Origin: Candidatus Nitrosopumilus sp.
Lineage (GTDB): Archaea; Thermoproteota; Nitrososphaeria; Nitrososphaerales; Nitrosopumilaceae
DNA: 35,822 bases
Assembly (NCBI GenBank): GCA_003702525.1
Contig: REGJ01000009.1
Span: forward strand, 1 to 35,822
Direction of reading: 5' to 3'
Shown here: one piece after another, positions 32,798 to 35,822 of the stretch
How the letters are laid out: every line of letters starts with the position of its first letter
Position numbering within the stretch: the stretch's first letter is position 1
Translations under genes and position numbers: made by a program
The notes under the pieces: model-generated
Databases searched by the model: none
What the model was told of the DNA's origin: nothing
What the model saw: the letters and a program-made list of their open reading frames with translations, nothing else

Positions 32798-33265
32798 TTA
32801 AATCATATTCCTAACAATTGTTGCGAGTTCTTTGTTTCTTCCAAGAATTCCTTTTTGTCCATACAATCTCTTTGTACTTCTCTTGAATCCGTGTCTTGGT
32901 GGTGCTAATGCAAACCAAGGTTTTAGTGGTTTTAATTTTGATAACATTGTTTTTCCTTCAGTTAATGCTGCAGCTAATTCTGCAGAACTTGCATATCCTA
33001 ATTCTTTAAGATCTTCTGGAGTTACTTTCTTGTATCCAGACTTTCTTGCTTTTTTGTCAATGAGTTCTTGTGCTAACTCTGCATCAAGATCAACCCAAGC
33101 AACATAGTGTTGTACTTTTTTTAGCATTCCAAGTAAGTTATCTTTTGCAGGAAGAATTACTGCACGATACTTTTTTTCAAGTTTTAGTAAATCCATTGTA
33201 GTTGATGCCCAGTAAGGACAGTCTGCTTGGCCTTTGATTCTAACAACTAGTACTGCGTTTGCCAT
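32798..33265 (-). CDS. rpl30: Large-subunit ribosomal protein uL30
   Basis: A 155-residue long-form archaeal uL30. The N-terminal VVRIKGQADCPYWASTTMDL and LKLEKKYRAVILPA match uL30, and the C-terminal FALAPPRHGFKRSTKRLYG is the archaeal/eukaryotic extension shared with L7. It lies between uS5 and uL15 as in the spc operon. Confidence 0.94.
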   Translation of the reverse strand: MANAVLVVRIKGQADCPYWASTTMDLLKLEKKYRAVILPAKDNLLGMLKKVQHYVAWVDLDAELAQELIDKKARKSGYKKVTPEDLKELGYASSAELAAALTEGKTMLSKLKPLKPWFALAPPRHGFKRSTKRLYGQKGILGRNKELATIVRNMI

Positions 33266-33271
33266 TTCTCA

Positions 33272-33985
33272 TCAACCCTGACTAAATGTCTGTCTAAGAC
33301 AGTCCAAGATAGCTTTTGAAGTGGAGTTCATTGTAGGTGTTGAACCTTTTGCAGTAGTCCAAGCATCTTTTAGACCTGCTAACTCCAATAATCGTTTAAT
33401 TTTACCGCCTGCTACAAGACCTAATCCACGAGGTGCAGGAATAATTTCAATTGTAACACTACCACCTTTTCCTTTTACTTTGAATGGTACTGAGTGTTTT
33501 TGATCACATCTGCATTCCCAACTGCCACATCCTAACTTGATTGGGTTGACATTAAGATAAGCAGCATTAGTTGCTTTTTCAATCGCAATTCTCATTTGTT
33601 TTGATTTTCCTTGTCCAATTCCCAAGTAACCGTTCTCGTTTCCAGTTGCAACGATTGCTTTGAATCTAGTTGATTGACCATTTGATGTCATCTTTTGAAT
33701 AATTCCAACATCAACTACTTCACTCTTCAAGTCAGGAAGTAATTTTTTGATAATTCCTGCTTCTTGAATTCTTAATCCTAATTCAATAATTTCTTCTAGT
33801 GACGAAATTTCTCCGGATGCAACTTTTTGTCCAAGAATTGTTTTTGGAACCCAAACTTCTTCTTCTGGTTCTCTTCGTCTTCTTGGTCTGTCTCCACCTT
33901 TGGCATCAGGTCTACCTCCACCATAAGTTGGTGCAGGCTTTCCTCTTCGTTCTCCTTGTGGTTTAGATTCTGTTGTTTGACTCAT
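33272..33985 (-). CDS. rps5: Small-subunit ribosomal protein uS5
   Basis: A 237-residue protein. An N-terminal ~45-residue Gly/Arg/Pro-rich extension (GERRGKPAPTYGGGRPDAKG) precedes the double-stranded RNA-binding-like and S5 C-terminal domains: RFKAIVATGNENGYLGIGQG, CGSWECRCDQKHSVPFKVKG and IEIIPAPRGLGLVAG are family signatures. The basic extension is longer than usual and presumably contacts rRNA. Confidence 0.95.
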   Translation of the reverse strand: MSQTTESKPQGERRGKPAPTYGGGRPDAKGGDRPRRRREPEEEVWVPKTILGQKVASGEISSLEEIIELGLRIQEAGIIKKLLPDLKSEVVDVGIIQKMTSNGQSTRFKAIVATGNENGYLGIGQGKSKQMRIAIEKATNAAYLNVNPIKLGCGSWECRCDQKHSVPFKVKGKGGSVTIEIIPAPRGLGLVAGGKIKRLLELAGLKDAWTTAKGSTPTMNSTSKAILDCLRQTFSQG

Positions 33986-33986
33986 T

Positions 33987-34469
33987 TTATTTTACCTCAG
34001 TATCAATTGTAGATTTCATTTTAGAAACTTCGTTTTTAACAGTAAGATGTTCACCATTAATTCTCTCTTCAGATGGAAATGTTTCTTCGTTTGCTGGAAC
34101 TTCTAGACCAGCATCAATTACTCCTTTGAGAGCTGCCGCCATTCTTTGTGTGTATCTTTTGGTTCCAGTATACAAGATTGCATCCTTTGCACCTTGTCCA
34201 AGTGCTTTCTTTCCTGCCAAGTATCCGGTCAGATATGCTGCGGGGACACTCTTTCTAGAACCCTTCCAGCCTTTTTCAAGAAGATATCTAGAATGTGCAG
34301 ATGCAACAACCTTGTCGCCAGTCATGCCAGGTGTTAGAATTTGGACTTGAGTATTTTCATTAGTAATGTTTACAGTGATAAAGTCACGCTTACCCATCAA
34401 CATTGTACTACGTTTACGATAATTGGTCTTCTCCTCGCGCAGTCTCCTCAATATTTTTGAATATGCCAT
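33987..34469 (-). CDS. rpl18: Large-subunit ribosomal protein uL18
   Basis: A 160-residue uL18 that binds 5S rRNA. The N-terminal RRLREEKTNYRKRSTMLMGK and the central DKVVASAHSRYLLEKGWKG and YLTGYLAGKKAL segments are typical of the archaeal protein. It heads the operon here: minus-strand TATATAAG near 34496-34503 lies about 30 bases before the ATG, and the gene upstream is argF rather than the usual eL19, showing that the spc-type cluster is split at this point. Confidence 0.94.
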   Translation of the reverse strand: MAYSKILRRLREEKTNYRKRSTMLMGKRDFITVNITNENTQVQILTPGMTGDKVVASAHSRYLLEKGWKGSRKSVPAAYLTGYLAGKKALGQGAKDAILYTGTKRYTQRMAAALKGVIDAGLEVPANEETFPSEERINGEHLTVKNEVSKMKSTIDTEVK

Positions 34470-34495
34470 GTATAGAATTCGAGTTTGAACGTGCT

Positions 34496-34503
34496 CTTAT
34501 ATA
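34496..34503 (-). promoter_or_regulatory. TATA box of the uL18-to-cbf5 operon
   Basis: TATATAAG on the minus strand, about 27-34 bases before ATG 34469, lies in the 36-base gap after argF and begins the long ribosomal/Sec operon. Confidence 0.6.
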
Positions 34504-34505
34504 CG

Positions 34506-35420
34506 TTAAGCGCGAATGAGCGAGGCAAGCAATGCCTTTTGAGAATGAAGACGATTTTCTGCCTCATCCCAAACAACAGATTGTGAACCGTCAATCACTG
34601 ATGAAGTAACTTCTTGATCTCGTTTTGCTGGAAGACAATGCATAAAGATCGCATCTTTCTTTGCAGACTCCATCAATTTGGGGTTAACTTGGTATTTTGG
34701 AAGGAATTTTTTGATCTTCTTTGGATCATTATCATGGATTGAAGAATATGTGTCAGTGACTACTACATCGGCATTTTTTACTGCCTTTAGTGGATCGGAT
34801 GTCAGTTCTATAGTAGTTGACTTTTGTGCTTCCTTGACTGTCTTTTTGTCTGGCTCAAAGCCCTTTGGAGTTGCAATAGACATTGTAGCACCTGCCAATG
34901 CTGCACCATAAATCATAGAGTTGCAGACATTGTTTCCATCTCCAACCCATGCAATCTTTATTCCTTTGATTTTTTTCTTTTTTTCTTTTATTGTCATAAA
35001 GTCTGCCAAGATTTGACAAGGATGAAAAGTATCAGAGAGTCCATTAATTATTGGAATGGTTGCATTTTCAGACAACTGTTCTAACAGTTTGTGATCATAA
35101 ACACGAGCCATTATACAATCAGTGTATCGTGAAAGAGTCTTTGCAGTGTCTTCAACTGATTCACCTCGTGATATCTGCATGTCATTTGATGAGAGATTTA
35201 CTGCATAACCACCAAGTTGTGACATTCCAATTTCAAAACTAACTCGTGTTCGAGTAGACGGTTTTTGGAAAATCATTGTTAGTGTTTTGTTTTTTAGAAC
35301 AGGTTTGTTTGCACCTTTCTTGAGTTGTTTTTTTAGTTTGATTGCATCATCGATTAGACCCACAAATTCCTTTGGGGACAATTCCGCTAAAGTGAGTAAA
35401 TTTTTTGTTTTTAGTTTCAT
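34506..35420 (-). CDS. argF: Ornithine carbamoyltransferase
   Basis: A 304-residue transcarbamylase converting ornithine and carbamoyl phosphate to citrulline for arginine synthesis. The carbamoyl-phosphate site STRTR follows FQKP at ~54-60; HPCQ (about 134-137) and FMHCLPAKRDQEV complete the active site and are specific for the ornithine enzyme rather than aspartate. Length is normal. Its ATG overlaps the stop of the upstream TPEP-repeat gene by ATGA, so the two are cotranscribed and coupled. Confidence 0.95.
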   Translation of the reverse strand: MKLKTKNLLTLAELSPKEFVGLIDDAIKLKKQLKKGANKPVLKNKTLTMIFQKPSTRTRVSFEIGMSQLGGYAVNLSSNDMQISRGESVEDTAKTLSRYTDCIMARVYDHKLLEQLSENATIPIINGLSDTFHPCQILADFMTIKEKKKKIKGIKIAWVGDGNNVCNSMIYGAALAGATMSIATPKGFEPDKKTVKEAQKSTTIELTSDPLKAVKNADVVVTDTYSSIHDNDPKKIKKFLPKYQVNPKLMESAKKDAIFMHCLPAKRDQEVTSSVIDGSQSVVWDEAENRLHSQKALLASLIRA

Positions 35421-35822
35421 CTTCTAAAGAACCCGAACCTACCCTTTTTCTTTTTTGGTTCTTCTTTATCATGTTTTTGAATCTCTTCTTCATCTTCTTC
35501 ATCATCATACTCTCCATCTTCTTCATCTTCGTCACCTGGTTCTGGTTTTCCATCTTTAATCCATTGACGAATCTTTTTGCCTAGCTTGAAAGCTTCATCA
35601 TCATTTTCTGGAGGAGGAACATCAAACAAATCGGAATAAGTTGCAATCTCATCATCTTTGATTCCTTCAAACGGATCATCAGATGTTGGTTCTGGTGTTG
35701 GTTCTGGTGTTGGTTCTGGTGTTGGTTCTGGTGTTGGTTCTGGTGTTGGTTCTGGTGTTGGTTCTGGTGTTGGTTCTGGTGTTGGTTCTGGTGTTGGTTC
35801 TGGTGTTGGTTCTGGTGTTGGT
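35417..35822 (-). CDS. TPEP-repeat acidic protein, 5' end outside window
   Basis: The minus-strand frame is open from the window end to TGA 35417-35419. Visible protein: at least 11 perfect Thr-Pro-Glu-Pro repeats, then TSDDPFEGIKDDEIATYSDL, a short helical segment (FKLGKKIRQWIKDGKPEPGD), a very acidic E/D stretch, and a basic aromatic C terminus (KKKKGRFGFFRR). The repeat should form an extended stiff linker between an unseen N-terminal domain and the charged tail. No function can be assigned from this part. The internal TTG at 35629 is not the start, since the frame continues upstream without interruption. Confidence 0.75.
   Translation of the reverse strand, partial: PTPEPTPEPTPEPTPEPTPEPTPEPTPEPTPEPTPEPTPEPTPEPTSDDPFEGIKDDEIATYSDLFDVPPPENDDEAFKLGKKIRQWIKDGKPEPGDEDEEDGEYDDEEDEEEIQKHDKEEPKKKKGRFGFFRR
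35684..35822 (-). repeat. 12-base tandem repeat encoding (TPEP)n
   Basis: The plus-strand unit ggttctggtgtt repeats about 11.5 times without a single mismatch and continues to the last base of the window. Every copy uses the same codons (ACA CCA GAA CCA on the minus strand), which points to recent slippage expansion or very recent homogenisation. The true copy number cannot be known from this window. Confidence 0.95.

Noticed and set aside
35684-35822. Regular 12-base repeats could be read as a CRISPR-like or intergenic satellite array
   Set aside because: The unit is 12 bases with no spacers and stays in frame as TPEP within an open reading frame that continues to a good stop codon.

Overview
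The window reads as a compact, AT-rich archaeal chromosome of the Nitrosopumilus type (Nitrososphaerota/Thaumarchaeota, marine ammonia-oxidising lineage). The support is archaeal information-processing genes (exosome Rrp4/Rrp41/Rrp42, SBDS, Pcc1, prefoldin beta, Nob1, Cbf5, RpoD, eL18, eL43), a CCA-encoding tRNA-Ser gene with a short intron, F420 biosynthesis (CofE), frequent TTG/GTG starts, and TATA boxes about 25-28 bases before first-gene start codons, as expected for leaderless archaeal transcripts. No amo or carbon-fixation marker lies here, so the genus is an inference. I see no insertion sequence, prophage, CRISPR array, origin or classical defence locus. Almost all of the window is core chromosome.

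Layout. 1-2021 (minus): a partial ferredoxin-domain protein, a small unknown protein and a two-domain rhodanese. 2104-3388 (plus): NAD kinase overlapping the rRNA-maturation nuclease Nob1. 3398-8398 (minus): a TPR protein, an XPF-type nuclease, then the exosome superoperon SBDS-Rrp4-Rrp41-Rrp42-eL43-Pcc1-prefoldin beta. 8507-10153 (plus): an orphan CHASE-domain histidine kinase. 10154-10630 (minus): a small lineage-specific protein diverging from rpoD. 10624-13279 (plus): rpoD, eL18, uL13, uS9 and a sugar-nucleotidyltransferase. 13257-17023 (minus): four genes encoding two different aconitase-family isomerases. 17091-19866: cofE plus four unknown small proteins. 19916-22778 (minus): a two-subunit 2-oxoacid:ferredoxin oxidoreductase. 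22827-24865: a Cys-rich 48-residue protein, a 2-hydroxyacid dehydrogenase, a 28-residue micro-ORF with a hairpin/T-tract terminator, and two small unknowns. 24954-27498: an FAD oxidoreductase convergent with a secreted subtilisin. 27562-34469 (minus): intron-containing tRNA-Ser, then the tail of the spc-type operon (uL18, uS5, uL30, uL15, SecY, Adk, a YidC/EMC3-like protein, Cmk, Cbf5). 34506-35822 (minus): ornithine carbamoyltransferase and a protein with a perfect (TPEP)n tract running off the window.

The main themes are ribosome and RNA production, membrane insertion, amino-acid synthesis (leucine, probably lysine or a related chain elongation, arginine) and redox cofactors. No dramatic new system is evident. 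The best leads are the micro-ORF with an intrinsic-type terminator, the single TATA box apparently serving two divergent genes, the paired isomerases, the orphan kinase with a degenerate ATP-site box, and the expanding TPEP repeat.
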